Below the pieces are notes generated by a model that was not told the origin of the DNA, searched no databases, and saw only the letters and a list, made by a program, of their open reading frames with translations. From Pseudocitrobacter sp913778145 (lineage in GTDB: Bacteria; Pseudomonadota; Gammaproteobacteria; Enterobacterales; Enterobacteriaceae): a DNA stretch of 64,000 nt. Positions 24,911 to 34,405 of the stretch are shown here, piece after piece. The stretch is from contig JALNTX010000002.1 in the NCBI GenBank assembly GCA_035726825.1, forward strand, positions 1-64,000. The letters are read 5' to 3'. Numbering within the stretch: position 1 is the first letter of the stretch; every line of letters begins with the position of its first letter. The position numbers and the translations under genes are program-made.

Positions 24911-25329
24911 CAGGCTTCTCCTGTTACCGTGCCGCCGATGCGGTGGGATTTACCGCGAAACAGGGCTACCGTTTTTTGTTGTTGGTTCACAATTTCAATG
25001 TCATAGACGCCAGTCTGTTTACCCTGGTGTTTTACGCGGGCGGTGGCGGTCAGTTTGTCGCCCGCAAAGCCAGGTCGCAGGAAATCAATCGAGCAGCCGG
25101 AAGCCACCGCCGCCAGCCCCTGGCTGTTACAGGCGTAAGCAAAGGCGGTATCCGCCAGTGAAAACAGCTGCCCGCCGTGGCAGGTCTGGTGCCCGTTCAG
25201 CATGTGCGGTGCGACGGTCATGGTGAGCACCGCAAAACCTTCAGCCATTTCGAGAATGTCGATACCCAATGCTTGTGCACAGGTGTCGCGTTCATACATC
25301 GCGTGGGCATTACGCCAGGCGTTACTCAT
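24910..25329 (-). CDS. paaI: phenylacetyl-CoA thioesterase PaaI
   Basis: This 139-residue single hot-dog-domain thioesterase hydrolyses stray phenylacetyl-CoA and hydroxylated derivatives, freeing CoA when the pathway stalls. The active-site region GHQTCHGGQLFSLADTAFAYACNSQG is intact, with the catalytic aspartate in LADT. It overlaps paaH by 8 bp and paaJ by 1 bp. Confidence 0.96.
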   Translation of the reverse strand: MSNAWRNAHAMYERDTCAQALGIDILEMAEGFAVLTMTVAPHMLNGHQTCHGGQLFSLADTAFAYACNSQGLAAVASGCSIDFLRPGFAGDKLTATARVKHQGKQTGVYDIEIVNQQQKTVALFRGKSHRIGGTVTGEA

Positions 25330-26737
25330 GATGACTCTCCAGTAGCGCGCGCTGGCGCAGTAAGGAACTCGGGCGATAGCGTTCTTCGCCGTAGTGGGCT
25401 TGCAGGTTTTCCAGCACGCGCAGCACGTTCTGCCAGCCCAGTTCTGCGCCCCACTGCAACGGCCCTTTCGGGTAGTTCACGCCAAGGCGCATCGCCGTAT
25501 CGATATCCTGCTCGCTGGCAACGTGTTTCTGCACTGCATCCAGCGCTTCGTTCGCCAGCATCGCCACCGTACGCCACACCAGCAGCCCCGGATAATCGGC
25601 AATTTGCAGCACTTTTTTGCCCTGCTGCTGGAAGTAGTACACGGCTTTATGGGTATCGGCCTGCACGTTGGTCTGCGCAGCAGCCAGCACCACCACATCG
25701 CCTTCAATACGGTCGAACACCACAACCGGGCGCTGATGGCGCATTGCCAGCGCCAGCGCGGTTTCGCCTTGTGTTTCAATCAGCAGAAGATCGTCAATAG
25801 TGACACTGTCACCATTTTCAGTAATCTCGCCTGGAACGGCTGAAACCGCTGCCAGATACGGATCAGAGATGGCTTCAACCGGCCAGCGGTATACGCCTTG
25901 CCCGCTCTTCTTGCCAAATCGACCGCCCAACACCAGCTCCTGTTGCAGTAGCGATGGTAAGAAGCGGCGGTCCTGCCAGAAGGCGTTGAACACCGAACTG
26001 GTGACCGCAAAGTTCACGTCATGACCAATCATGTCGGTCAGCGCCAGCGGCCCCATCGGGAATCCACCACCTTCGCGCAATGCGGCATCAATCACTTCAG
26101 GTGCCGCAACCTGTTCTTCCAGCGCACGCCAGGCTTCGGCGTAGAATGGACGCGCAATGCGGTTGACGATAAAGCCTGGCGTTGAGCGGCAGCGCACCGG
26201 CTTTTTGCACCACGCAGCTACGCAGTTACACAGGGTTTCCGCCACTTCTGGCGACGTTGCCAGCCCACTCACCACCTCCACCAGCTTCATCACCGGTGCC
26301 GGGTTAAAGAAGTGCAGCCCGGCGACGCGCTCCGGGAAACGCACCTCCGCCGCAATCGCGGTAATCGAAATGGACGAGGTATTGCTGGTCAGTAGTGTTT
26401 GCGGCGGGCAAATTTCTGCCAGTTGGCTGAAGAGCGCTTTTTTCACCTCCAGCCGTTCAGAGGCTGCTTCAATCACCAGGTTGGCCGGTGCCAGCGAGGC
26501 GATATCCGCCACCGCATAGATTTTTTTCAGCGTTTTTTCGCACGCATCCGCGCTCAGCTTGCCGCGCGATACGCGGGAGGTCAGACGCTGGCGGATACCA
26601 TCAATGGCGCGGGTGAGTGCATTCTGATTGATGTCAAACAACAGCACGTCGTGCCCCGCAGCTGCGGCCACTTCGGCAATACCTGCGCCCATCGTGCCGC
26701 TGCCAATCACCGCAACCGTTTTGATTTCATGGCTCAT
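25322..26737 (-). CDS. paaH: 3-hydroxyadipyl-CoA dehydrogenase PaaH
   Basis: This 471-residue NAD-dependent 3-hydroxyacyl-CoA dehydrogenase oxidises 3-hydroxyadipyl-CoA. The NAD loop VIGSGTMGAGIAEVAAAAG opens the protein. The catalytic region FFNPAPVMKLVEVV and the dimerisation domain with FPMGPLALTDMIGHDVN follow, and a second C-terminal 3HCDH copy (VNYPKGPLQWGAELGW) ends it, as in E. coli. It stands three bases after paaG in the operon. Confidence 0.97.
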   Translation of the reverse strand: MSHEIKTVAVIGSGTMGAGIAEVAAAAGHDVLLFDINQNALTRAIDGIRQRLTSRVSRGKLSADACEKTLKKIYAVADIASLAPANLVIEAASERLEVKKALFSQLAEICPPQTLLTSNTSSISITAIAAEVRFPERVAGLHFFNPAPVMKLVEVVSGLATSPEVAETLCNCVAAWCKKPVRCRSTPGFIVNRIARPFYAEAWRALEEQVAAPEVIDAALREGGGFPMGPLALTDMIGHDVNFAVTSSVFNAFWQDRRFLPSLLQQELVLGGRFGKKSGQGVYRWPVEAISDPYLAAVSAVPGEITENGDSVTIDDLLLIETQGETALALAMRHQRPVVVFDRIEGDVVVLAAAQTNVQADTHKAVYYFQQQGKKVLQIADYPGLLVWRTVAMLANEALDAVQKHVASEQDIDTAMRLGVNYPKGPLQWGAELGWQNVLRVLENLQAHYGEERYRPSSLLRQRALLESHHE

Positions 26738-26740
26738 GGC

Positions 26741-27529
26741 TTATTTCCCGCTGAACTGTGGTGGACGTTTCGCCAGAAACGCGCTGACGCCTTCACGATA
26801 ATCATCGCTGCGCCCGGCCATACGCTGGAAATCACGCTCCATATCCAGCTGTTGATCCAGCGTGTGAGTTTCGGAGGCCAGCAGCGCCTGCTTGATAAGC
26901 CCTAAACCGTAGGTCGGCTGTGTGGCTAAATGGCGTGCCAGCGTCAGGCTGGTATCCGCCAGTTCGGCGTCATCCACCACCTGCCAGATCATGCCCCACT
27001 GCTGCGCCTGCTCGGCGCTCATTTTGTCGCCCAGTAACGCCAGCCCCATGGCGCGTGCACGCCCGGCTGTGCGCGGCAGCAGCCAGGTGCCGCCGCAATC
27101 CGGTACCAGGCCCAGCTTACTGAATGCCATCACAAAGTTTGCCGAACGCGCGGCAATCACCATGTCGCAGCCCAGCGCCAGCGTTGCGCCTGCGCCTGCC
27201 GCCACACCGTTTACCGCAGCAATCACCGGTTTCGGCAGTTTTGCCAGACGACGCACCAGCGGGTTATAAAAACGTTCAACGGACATCCCCAGATCCGGGG
27301 CCGGGCCGTTAGGATCGACGTTACGATCGTTCAGATCCTGCCCCGCGCAGAAGCCGCGCCCTGCGCCGGTAATTAGCAGGCAGCGGATGGTATCGTCACG
27401 CTCGGCCTGTTTCAGGCACTCGGCAAGTTGCTGATGCATCACATCATTAAAGCTGTTGAGACGTTCCGGGCGATTAAGCGTTATGGTCATTACGCCCTGC
27501 TCAACATGACTCAAAATAAAAGCATCCAC
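26741..27529 (-). CDS. paaG: ring 1,2-epoxyphenylacetyl-CoA isomerase PaaG
   Basis: This 262-residue crotonase-fold enzyme converts the epoxide to the seven-membered oxepin-CoA and also isomerises the double bond later in beta-oxidation. Oxyanion-hole segments are AGRGFCAGQDLNDRNVD and NGVAAGAGATLALGCDMV; the GTWLLPRTAGRARAMGLALLGDKM loop follows. The start is GTG at 27529; an out-of-frame ATG nearby does not compete. It is separated from paaF by two bases. Confidence 0.96.
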   Translation of the reverse strand: MDAFILSHVEQGVMTITLNRPERLNSFNDVMHQQLAECLKQAERDDTIRCLLITGAGRGFCAGQDLNDRNVDPNGPAPDLGMSVERFYNPLVRRLAKLPKPVIAAVNGVAAGAGATLALGCDMVIAARSANFVMAFSKLGLVPDCGGTWLLPRTAGRARAMGLALLGDKMSAEQAQQWGMIWQVVDDAELADTSLTLARHLATQPTYGLGLIKQALLASETHTLDQQLDMERDFQRMAGRSDDYREGVSAFLAKRPPQFSGK

Positions 27530-27531
27530 GA

Positions 27532-28299
27532 TTAACGTCCTTTAAATTCTGGTTGGCGTTTTTGCAGGAAGGCATTAATGCCTTCCTGACGATCTTCGGT
27601 TGCGCTCAGCAGCGTAAACAGCTGGCGCTCCTGTTGCAGACCCGCATGCAGCCCCACTTCCTGCGACTGACGCAGCGCCTGCTTTGCCGCCTGCAATGCC
27701 AGCGGTGAATGGCGGGCGATGGTTTTTGCCAGTTTCAGGGCGTATTCGAGGGTTAAACCCGCCGGGTAGACATCACTCACCAGCCCGGCCTGCTGCGCCT
27801 GATGAGCATCGATCGCTTCCCCCGTCAGCACCATACGGCTGGCAAGCGCCTTGCCGACGCTGCGAATTAAACGCTGGGTGCCGCCCGCGCCCGGCATAAT
27901 GCCGAGGGTGATTTCCGGCAGGCCGAAACGGGCGTTATCACCCGCGACCACCGTGTCGCACAGCAGCACGAGTTCGCAGCCTGCGCCCAGCGCATAGCCG
28001 TTAACGGCGGCAATCAGCGGCTTATTAAACGCATCGATTCGCGCCCATAAACGCGGGCGAATATCGTTGAGCGTGGCGGGCATATCGTTGGCCGCCATCT
28101 CGTTAAGATCTGCGCCGGCTGCGAAGAAACGGTCATTACCGAAGATGACGCAGGCAGAAATGTCCGCATCGCGCGCGGTGTTTTCCAGTTCGCTGGCGAT
28201 TTGCTCCAGCAAGGCATTGTTCAGGGCGTTGCGCGCCTGCGGGCGATTCAACGTCAGTAGCAGTACGCGCTCGTGGCGTGCAACGATCAGTTCGCTCAT
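27532..28299 (-). CDS. paaF: 2,3-dehydroadipyl-CoA hydratase PaaF
   Basis: This 255-residue enoyl-CoA hydratase is of the crotonase family. It hydrates 2,3-dehydroadipyl-CoA to 3-hydroxyadipyl-CoA. NDRFFAAGADLNEMAAND and NGYALGAGCELVLLCDTVVAGDNARFGLPEITLGIMPGAGG contain the oxyanion loop and the catalytic glutamates (FGLPE and the preceding CEL). Its ATG overlaps the paaE stop in an ATGA. Confidence 0.96.
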   Translation of the reverse strand: MSELIVARHERVLLLTLNRPQARNALNNALLEQIASELENTARDADISACVIFGNDRFFAAGADLNEMAANDMPATLNDIRPRLWARIDAFNKPLIAAVNGYALGAGCELVLLCDTVVAGDNARFGLPEITLGIMPGAGGTQRLIRSVGKALASRMVLTGEAIDAHQAQQAGLVSDVYPAGLTLEYALKLAKTIARHSPLALQAAKQALRQSQEVGLHAGLQQERQLFTLLSATEDRQEGINAFLQKRQPEFKGR

Positions 28300-29366
28300 G
28301 CCATCCCCTTCGCATCAAAGTCGACAATCACGCCATCGCCTTTCGGCAACGCCTGGCAGCTAAGGACATAGCCCGCCGCCACTTCATCAGGCTCAAGGCT
28401 GTAGTTGGTTGCCATCTCCACTTCGCCGCGCAACACTTTGCATTTACAGGTCGCACAGACGCCGCCTTTGCAGGCATACGGCAGGTCAGCGCCCTGACGC
28501 AGCGCGGCGTCCAGAATGCTGTCATCTTCTGCATTCAGGGAGATCTGACGGTCACGCCCATCGTGACGAATCGTCACGCTGCGGCCTTCAGCCTGTACGG
28601 TGGAGACGCGTTTAATGGTGCTGCCCGGTGTGTTAAAGCGCTCCAGGTGAATCGCTTTCTCCGGCATACCTAGCGCACGCAGCGCGGTTTCCGCGTCGTC
28701 CATCATCGCCGAAGGGCCGCAGATAAACGCTTCATCAAGCTGATCGAACTGCACCAGATTGCGGGCCAGCGCGTGCAGTTTTTCGCTGTTGATATGGCCT
28801 GACAGCAGTTCGCTCTCGACTGTCTCCTGGCTGAAGAGATTGATTAGCTGTAAACGCTGCGGATATTTATCTTTCAGGTCTGCCAGCGCCTGGCGGAACA
28901 TCATGCTTTGGCTGCTACGGTTGCCATAAATCAGCGTGAACTGGCTATGTGCTTCGGTGGCCAGCGTGGCTTCGATAATCGCCAGCATCGGCGTGATGCC
29001 AGAACCGGCGGCAATCGCCAGATAGCGCGCAGTGCGCTCTGCCTGCGGCTGATAGCCAAAATGGCCCTGCGGCACCATCACATCAAAAGCCATGCCTTGC
29101 TTGATATCGCTCTGGGCAAAGCGGGAAAAACGCCCGCCTTCAATGGCTTTCACCGCAACGCTAATCTGCCCCGGCGTGCCGGTGCGGCAGATGGAGTAGC
29201 AACGGCGCAGCTCTTCCCCGCCAATGCGGGTTTTCAGCGTCAGGTGCTGACCAGGACGGAAAGCGTAAGCCTCCCGTAACGTGTCGGGTACGGCAAAAGT
29301 AATGGTCACCGCATCGCGGGTTTCCGGTTCCACTTTTGCCACCGTAAGCGAATGAAACGTCGTCAT
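28296..29366 (-). CDS. paaE: PaaE, reductase of the phenylacetyl-CoA 1,2-epoxidase
   Basis: This 356-residue electron-transfer subunit passes electrons from NADPH through FAD and a plant-type 2Fe-2S cluster to the PaaAC di-iron oxygenase. The N-terminal FAD domain has RCYSICRTGTPGQISVAVK, the NAD(P) part has AAGSGITPMLAIIEATL, and the C-terminal ferredoxin has YACKGGVCATCKCKVLRG. The ATG at 29366 gives the E. coli length; the longer open frame upstream is shadow of paaD. A 7-bp gap separates it from paaD. Confidence 0.97.
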   Translation of the reverse strand: MTTFHSLTVAKVEPETRDAVTITFAVPDTLREAYAFRPGQHLTLKTRIGGEELRRCYSICRTGTPGQISVAVKAIEGGRFSRFAQSDIKQGMAFDVMVPQGHFGYQPQAERTARYLAIAAGSGITPMLAIIEATLATEAHSQFTLIYGNRSSQSMMFRQALADLKDKYPQRLQLINLFSQETVESELLSGHINSEKLHALARNLVQFDQLDEAFICGPSAMMDDAETALRALGMPEKAIHLERFNTPGSTIKRVSTVQAEGRSVTIRHDGRDRQISLNAEDDSILDAALRQGADLPYACKGGVCATCKCKVLRGEVEMATNYSLEPDEVAAGYVLSCQALPKGDGVIVDFDAKGMA

Positions 29367-29373
29367 GGCAACC

Positions 29374-29871
29374 TCAAATACATTTGAAATAGTCGAAGGG
29401 TTCGCGGCAGCTATCGCAGCGGTAGAGCGCTTTGCAGGCTGTCGAACCAAATTCGCTAATAAGCGAGGTGTGCGAACTACCGCAGCGCGGGCAGGTCACA
29501 TCCTCAGGAACCGATGCGTGGCAGGCGTGGGCCTGCGGCGGGCTAATGCCATACTGGCGTAAGCGTTCGCGGGCATCGGCGTTCATCCAGTCGGTGGTCC
29601 AGGCAGGGTCGAGTTGCAGCACGATATGCACCGGCGTAAAGCCGTGTTCGGTCATCACGTCGCGGATGGCCCCCAGCAGATGCTCGGTGGCCGGGCAGCC
29701 AGAATAGGTCGGCGTAAAGCCAATCACCCAGCCATCACCCTGCGGCGCGACGCTGCGCACCATGCCTAAGTCGGTGATGGTTAACACCGGCACTTCCGGG
29801 TCGGGGATCTCGCTCAGTAAGCGCCAGATCTCATGCACTTTCGAGGGTGCTATCGCGGCAATTCGTTGCAC
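29374..29871 (-). CDS. paaD: PaaD, Fe-S assembly (MIP18-type) factor of the epoxidase
   Basis: PaaD has 165 residues from a GTG start at 29871 with GGAGG six bases before it, the same length as E. coli. The N-terminal DUF59/MIP18 domain (LSEIPDPEVPVLTITDLGMV, TPTYSGCPATEHL) is joined to a C-terminal four-cysteine metal site (CPRCGSSHTS, then RCDSCREPF). It is needed to make active epoxidase, probably by maturing the Fe-S cluster of PaaE. It is coupled to paaC by a 13-bp gap. Confidence 0.95.
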   Translation of the reverse strand: MQRIAAIAPSKVHEIWRLLSEIPDPEVPVLTITDLGMVRSVAPQGDGWVIGFTPTYSGCPATEHLLGAIRDVMTEHGFTPVHIVLQLDPAWTTDWMNADARERLRQYGISPPQAHACHASVPEDVTCPRCGSSHTSLISEFGSTACKALYRCDSCREPFDYFKCI

Positions 29872-29884
29872 TATAACCTCCTGA

Positions 29885-30637
29885 TTACCACTGAAGCGCG
29901 GGGTAGATGCGTTGCAGATACTGCATTTCCGCCAGCATCGGCCCCAGATGTTCCGTATGCAGCCCCTGTTTTCCACCGGTGCGGAAAGCTTCTTCTTCCG
30001 GCCGTTGCAGGCAGGCATCCGCAAGCGCGTCGCGCACGGTGGTCTCCCACTCGTCTTTCAGTTCGCGCGCATCAACGGCAATGCTCTGCTCAATCAGTTC
30101 CTGCTCAACGGCATCGACTTCGAATAGCTCGCGGGTGAAGCGCCAGACGTTGTTCAGCGCCTGCTGCATTTTTTGTGCGGACTCCGGCGTACCGTCCCCC
30201 ATGCGCACCAGCCAGCCGCGGCTGAATCGCAGGTGATAACGCACTTCTTTAATCGATTTGGCGGCGATAGCGGCAATTTGCGTATCGCGGCTGTTTACCA
30301 GACGGCTGTAGAGCGCGACGTGCCAGGCATCCATCAGAAACTGACGGGCGATGGTATCGGCAAAGTTGCCGTTCGGTTGTTCCACCAGCAGCAGATTGCT
30401 GAACTGGCGTTCTTCACGACCGTAGGCCAGCGTGTCTTCATCGCCGCTGCCGTAGCATTCGGCGGCGTAGCTCAGGAAATTGCGCGCCTGACCGAGTAAA
30501 TCGAGGCCAATGTTCGCCAGCGCCAGGTCGATCTCCAGCTCCGGAGCATGGCCGCACCACGCGCCCAGACGCTGCGAAAGCACCAGGCCGTTGTCGCCCA
30601 AACGCTGGGCATAAATCGCGACGGAATTTTTAGTCAT
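29885..30637 (-). CDS. paaC: PaaC, structural subunit of phenylacetyl-CoA epoxidase
   Basis: This 250-residue ferritin-like protein pairs with PaaA in the multicomponent epoxidase but lacks a functional di-iron site itself. Conserved stretches are LEIDLALANIGLDLLGQARNFLSYAAE, RQFSNLLLVEQPNGNFADTIARQ, YHLRFSRGWLVRMGDGT and the C-terminus GLHTEHLGPMLAEMQYLQR. The start at 30637 (MTKNSVA) follows GAGGTGGG; E. coli PaaC begins slightly differently and is 248 residues. Confidence 0.96.
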   Translation of the reverse strand: MTKNSVAIYAQRLGDNGLVLSQRLGAWCGHAPELEIDLALANIGLDLLGQARNFLSYAAECYGSGDEDTLAYGREERQFSNLLLVEQPNGNFADTIARQFLMDAWHVALYSRLVNSRDTQIAAIAAKSIKEVRYHLRFSRGWLVRMGDGTPESAQKMQQALNNVWRFTRELFEVDAVEQELIEQSIAVDARELKDEWETTVRDALADACLQRPEEEAFRTGGKQGLHTEHLGPMLAEMQYLQRIYPALQW

Positions 30638-30645
30638 CACCCACC

Positions 30646-30933
30646 TCACATGTGCTCGATGCCATCAGGGATGGTGTAAAACGTCGGATGGCGGTAAACC
30701 TTGCTTTCCGACGGGTCGAAAAATTCGCCGCGTTCTTCCGGCTGCGAGGCAACAATTTCACTCGCCTTCACCACCCAGATAGAGCAGCCTTCATTGCGGC
30801 GAGTGTACGCATCGCGCGCGTTTTCCAGCGCCATCGCGTCATCGGCGGCGTGCAGGCTGCCCACATGGCGATGAGATAACCCCTGTTTGCTGCGAACAAA
30901 AACTTCATATAACGGCCAGTAAACATTGCTCAT
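30646..30933 (-). CDS. paaB: PaaB, small subunit of phenylacetyl-CoA epoxidase
   Basis: This 95-residue subunit bridges PaaAC units and the reductase. It starts MSNVYWPLYEVFVRSKQGLS at an ATG with AAGGAGAAG upstream and ends in TFYTIPDGIEHM. It matches E. coli PaaB in length and almost all positions. It lies 11 bp after paaA. Confidence 0.96.
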   Translation of the reverse strand: MSNVYWPLYEVFVRSKQGLSHRHVGSLHAADDAMALENARDAYTRRNEGCSIWVVKASEIVASQPEERGEFFDPSESKVYRHPTFYTIPDGIEHM

Positions 30934-30944
30934 TGTTCTTCTCC

Positions 30945-31874
30945 TTATGCCGCGTTGCGGGTTTGTTGTTTTTGCGCATGCGCCAGCGCGGCTTCCCGCA
31001 CCCACGCGCCCTCTTCCCAGGCTTTGCGTTTTGCTGCCAGGCGTTCGTGATTGCATACGCCGCGGCCGTGGATCACGTCGTTAAACTCGTTCCAGTCGAT
31101 TTCACCAAACTGGTAGTGCCCGCTCTCTTCATCAAAATGCAAACCCGCGTCCGGCACTTTCATCCCCAGCATTTCAACCTGCGGCACGGTGTTATCGACA
31201 AAGCGTTGACGCAGCTCATCGTTGGTGAATAACTTGATGCGCCACTCCAGGCTCTGGGCACTGTTCGGCGAGTTGTCGTCGTTCGGCCCGAACATCATCA
31301 GCGCTGGCCACCAGAAACGGTTGATGGCGTCCTGTAGCATCTGACGCTGGGATTCACTCCCCTGCGCCAGCGCCATACAGGCTTCATAACCCTGACGCTG
31401 GTGGAAGCTCTCTTCTTTACAGATTTTCACCATCGCACGAGCATACGGGCCGTAAGAAGTACGGCACAGCGCCACCTGGTTAACAATCGCCGCGCCGTCA
31501 ACCAGCCAGCCAATCACGCCGATATCTGCCCAGCTCAACGTGGGATAGTTAAAGATGGAGGAGTACTTCATGCGTCCATCGAGCATCTTCTGGTAGATGT
31601 CTTCACGCGCACAGCCGAGAGTTTCCGCTGCGCTGTACAGATAGAGGCCGTGCCCCGCTTCGTCCTGCACCTTCGCCAGCAAAATGGCTTTACGACGCAG
31701 CGTCGGCGCGCGAGTGATCCAGTTGCCTTCCGGCAGCATGCCAACAATTTCAGAGTGGGCGTGTTGGCCAATCTGACGGATCAGGGTTTTACGGTAGGCG
31801 TCGGGCATCCAGTCCTGCGGTTCGATGGCCGTTTCCTGCGCGATGCGCTGGTTAAAGCGTTGTTCTTCAGTCAC
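30945..31874 (-). CDS. paaA: PaaA, catalytic subunit of phenylacetyl-CoA 1,2-epoxidase
   Basis: PaaA is the di-iron oxygenase subunit that inserts one oxygen of O2 into the ring of phenylacetyl-CoA. It has 309 residues from a GTG at 31874 (reading TEEQRFNQRIAQETA after the start) with AAAGGTGAAG upstream, equal to the E. coli length. The di-iron ligands are in the two motifs KVQDEAGHGLYLYS and KICKEESFHQRQGYEA. It is the first gene of the eleven-gene operon and is divergent from paaZ. Confidence 0.97.
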   Translation of the reverse strand: MTEEQRFNQRIAQETAIEPQDWMPDAYRKTLIRQIGQHAHSEIVGMLPEGNWITRAPTLRRKAILLAKVQDEAGHGLYLYSAAETLGCAREDIYQKMLDGRMKYSSIFNYPTLSWADIGVIGWLVDGAAIVNQVALCRTSYGPYARAMVKICKEESFHQRQGYEACMALAQGSESQRQMLQDAINRFWWPALMMFGPNDDNSPNSAQSLEWRIKLFTNDELRQRFVDNTVPQVEMLGMKVPDAGLHFDEESGHYQFGEIDWNEFNDVIHGRGVCNHERLAAKRKAWEEGAWVREAALAHAQKQQTRNAA

Positions 31875-31888
31875 GTCTTCACCTTTTA

Positions 31889-32004
31889 TGATTCTTAAAA
31901 CTTCCACATCATGATTTTATGTGAATCACTTTCTTTTCTAAAAGTTACACATTGGTTAAATAAAACCACAAATTTTGTTTGTGGATTATGTGACAGCACT
32001 CGCA
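31889..32004. promoter_or_regulatory. paaA-paaZ control region: PaaX arms and CRP-like site
   Basis: In the 286-bp divergent gap, TGATTC (31889-31894) and GAATCA (31923-31928) form a PaaX-type arm pair with a 28-bp spacer, just before paaA. TGTGA-CAGCAC-TCGCA at 31989-32004 resembles a CRP site with one mismatch in the right half, in line with known catabolite control of paa. On the paaZ side a single TGATTC lies at 32107-32112 with a degenerate partner near 32134. Confidence 0.55.
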
Positions 32005-32160
32005 AAGCATTTAATTAAACCTCTTAAAAACAATGCGATAAGTGATCAGGCAAAATAAATCCCGATCACAATGTTAAAAGATCATTAAAATTAGACTTGC
32101 GATTTATGATTCAAGATTTAACTATGTATAACGAAATCACGTAACATTTGGAGATTAGCG

Positions 32161-34203
32161 ATGCAGCAGTTAGCCAGCTTCTTATCCGGCGCATGGCAAA
32201 CCGGCCAGGGCCGCGCCCGTACCATTCACCATGCCATCAGCGGCGACGCGCTGTGGGAAGTCTCAAGCGAAGGGCTGGATATGGCGCAGGCCCGCCGTTA
32301 TGCCATTGAGCAAGGCAGCAGCGCGCTCCAGGCGATGACCTTTATTGAACGTGCCGCCATGCTGAAAGCCGTGGCCAAACACCTGTTAGCGGAAAAAGAG
32401 CACTTCTATGCGCTGTCGGCGCAGACAGGCGCGACGCGTGCAGACAGCTGGGTGGATATCGAAGGCGGGATAGGCACACTGTTTACCTACGCTGGTCTCG
32501 GCAACCGCGAACTGCCGGACGACACACTGTGGCCGGAAGATGAGCTGATCCCGCTTTCTAAAGCCGGAGGATTCGCCGCGCGCCATGTGCTGACCTCCAA
32601 ATCGGGCGTCGCCGTTCACATCAACGCCTTTAACTTCCCCTGCTGGGGCATGCTGGAAAAACTGGCGCCGACCTGGCTTGCCGGAATGGCGGCGATTATC
32701 AAACCGGCAACCGCCAGCGCCCAACTAACTCAGGCGATGGTGAAATCGATTATCGACAGCGGCCTGGTGCCTGACGGCGCATTGAGCGTGATTTGCGGCG
32801 GCGCGGGCGACTTGCTCGAAAAGCTCGACAGTCAGGACGTCGTCACCTTCACCGGCTCCGCCGCAACCGGGCAACAGCTGCGCGTGCATCCCAACATCGT
32901 GGCGAAATCGATTCCATTTACTATGGAAGCCGACTCCCTCAACTGCTGCGTACTGGGCGATGACGTTACGCCGGAGCAACCGGAATTCGCCCTCTTCATT
33001 CGCGAAATCGTGCGCGAGATGACGGCCAAAGCCGGGCAAAAATGTACCGCTATTCGCCGTATCATCGTGCCGCAGACGCAAATCCATGCTGTCAGTGAAG
33101 CGCTGATTGCGCGTCTGGGGAAAATTGTCGTTGGCGACCCGGCGCTGGAAGGCGTGAAGATGGGCGCGCTGGTCAATATCGACCAGCGTCAGGACGTGCA
33201 GGAGAAAGTGGATCTGCTGGTTGCCGCGGGATGTCAGATTCTGCTGGGCGGCAAAGCGGACGCGAAAGCCGCCGGGGCGTTTTTCCCGCCGACATTACTG
33301 CTTTGCCCGCAGCCGGATGAAATTAAAGCTGCGCATGCGATTGAAGCCTTTGGCCCGGTCGCGACCCTGATGCCGTATCAGAACCGCGACCACGCGCTTG
33401 CGCTGGCGCGTGCCGGTGAAGGGAGCCTGGCAGGCACGCTGGTCACTGCCGATGGCACATTAGCGCGCGAGTTTATTCTCGGCGCGGCACGCGCGCACGG
33501 GCGTATACAGGTACTGAACGAAGAGTCGTCAAAAGAATCGACCGGACACGGTTCCCCACTGCCAAAGCTGGTACACGGCGGGCCGGGCCGCGCAGGCGGG
33601 GGCGAAGAGCTGGGCGGGTTACGCTCGGTGAAACACTACATGCAGCGTACCGCCATTCAGGGCAGCCCGACCATGCTCGCCGCCATTGGTAAACAGTGGG
33701 TACGCGGCGCGTCGGTCACGGAAGATCGCGTACACCCGTTCCGCAAATACTTCGAAGAGATCCAGCCCGGCGACAGCCTGCTGACTCACCGCCGTACAGT
33801 TACCGAAGCGGACGTCGTGAACTTCGCCTGTCTGAGCGGTGACCACTTTTACGCGCATATGGACAAACTCGCCGCCGCCGAGTCGTTGTTTGGCGAACGT
33901 GTTGCCCACGGTTACTTCCTGATTTCCGCCGCAGCGGGCCTGTTTGTTGACCCCGGCGTCGGGCCAGTGATCGCCAACTACGGCATGGAAAACCTGCGCT
34001 TCATCGAGCCGGTCAAACCTGGCGACACCATTCAGGTGCGTCTGACCTGTAAACGTAAAACCATCAAGCGCCAGAAAACGGCGGAAGAGACACCTACCGG
34101 CGTGGTGGAATGGTCGGTTGAGATCTACAACCAGCATCAGCAGGCGGTTGCTCTCTATTCCATTCTGACACTGGTGGCGCGGCAGAGCGGGGATTTTGCC
34201 TGA
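32161..34203 (+). CDS. paaZ: PaaZ, oxepin-CoA hydrolase / 3-oxo-5,6-dehydrosuberyl-CoA semialdehyde dehydrogenase
   Basis: This 680-residue fusion enzyme opens the oxepin-CoA ring and oxidises the resulting aldehyde. The N-terminal 510 or so residues are an aldehyde dehydrogenase with FTGSAATGQQL and the catalytic Cys in AGQKCTAIRRI (residue 295, as in E. coli). The C-terminal 150 residues are an R-specific (MaoC-like) hydratase with the catalytic pair in NFACLSGDHFYAHMD and GERVAHGYFLIS. It is transcribed alone and divergently from paaA. A 10-bp-stem hairpin at 34241-34269 follows. Confidence 0.97.
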   Translation: MQQLASFLSGAWQTGQGRARTIHHAISGDALWEVSSEGLDMAQARRYAIEQGSSALQAMTFIERAAMLKAVAKHLLAEKEHFYALSAQTGATRADSWVDIEGGIGTLFTYAGLGNRELPDDTLWPEDELIPLSKAGGFAARHVLTSKSGVAVHINAFNFPCWGMLEKLAPTWLAGMAAIIKPATASAQLTQAMVKSIIDSGLVPDGALSVICGGAGDLLEKLDSQDVVTFTGSAATGQQLRVHPNIVAKSIPFTMEADSLNCCVLGDDVTPEQPEFALFIREIVREMTAKAGQKCTAIRRIIVPQTQIHAVSEALIARLGKIVVGDPALEGVKMGALVNIDQRQDVQEKVDLLVAAGCQILLGGKADAKAAGAFFPPTLLLCPQPDEIKAAHAIEAFGPVATLMPYQNRDHALALARAGEGSLAGTLVTADGTLAREFILGAARAHGRIQVLNEESSKESTGHGSPLPKLVHGGPGRAGGGEELGGLRSVKHYMQRTAIQGSPTMLAAIGKQWVRGASVTEDRVHPFRKYFEEIQPGDSLLTHRRTVTEADVVNFACLSGDHFYAHMDKLAAAESLFGERVAHGYFLISAAAGLFVDPGVGPVIANYGMENLRFIEPVKPGDTIQVRLTCKRKTIKRQKTAEETPTGVVEWSVEIYNQHQQAVALYSILTLVARQSGDFA

Positions 34204-34240
34204 TACGTTACTGAAAATGCAGCTAAACGATGGCTGTAAC

Positions 34241-34269
34241 GGCCCGATGATGCCCCTCGTCATCGGGCC
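34241..34269 (+). terminator. hairpin after paaZ
   Basis: GGCCCGATGA pairs with TCATCGGGCC in a perfect 10-bp stem with a 9-nt loop, 38 bp after the stop. The sequence after it (TAAAATG) is not T-rich, so termination strength is doubtful. Confidence 0.5.
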
Positions 34270-34405
34270 TAAAATGTCTGCACAACCTTCGCTTTCATCT
34301 TTAGGAAAGATACTTACGCATGCTATTATAACTCGACGTTACTGTAAGAAGACGAACAGTCCCTTGCGGTATTAACAGGGATCGCAGTTGTAAGAGGAAA
34401 CGCGT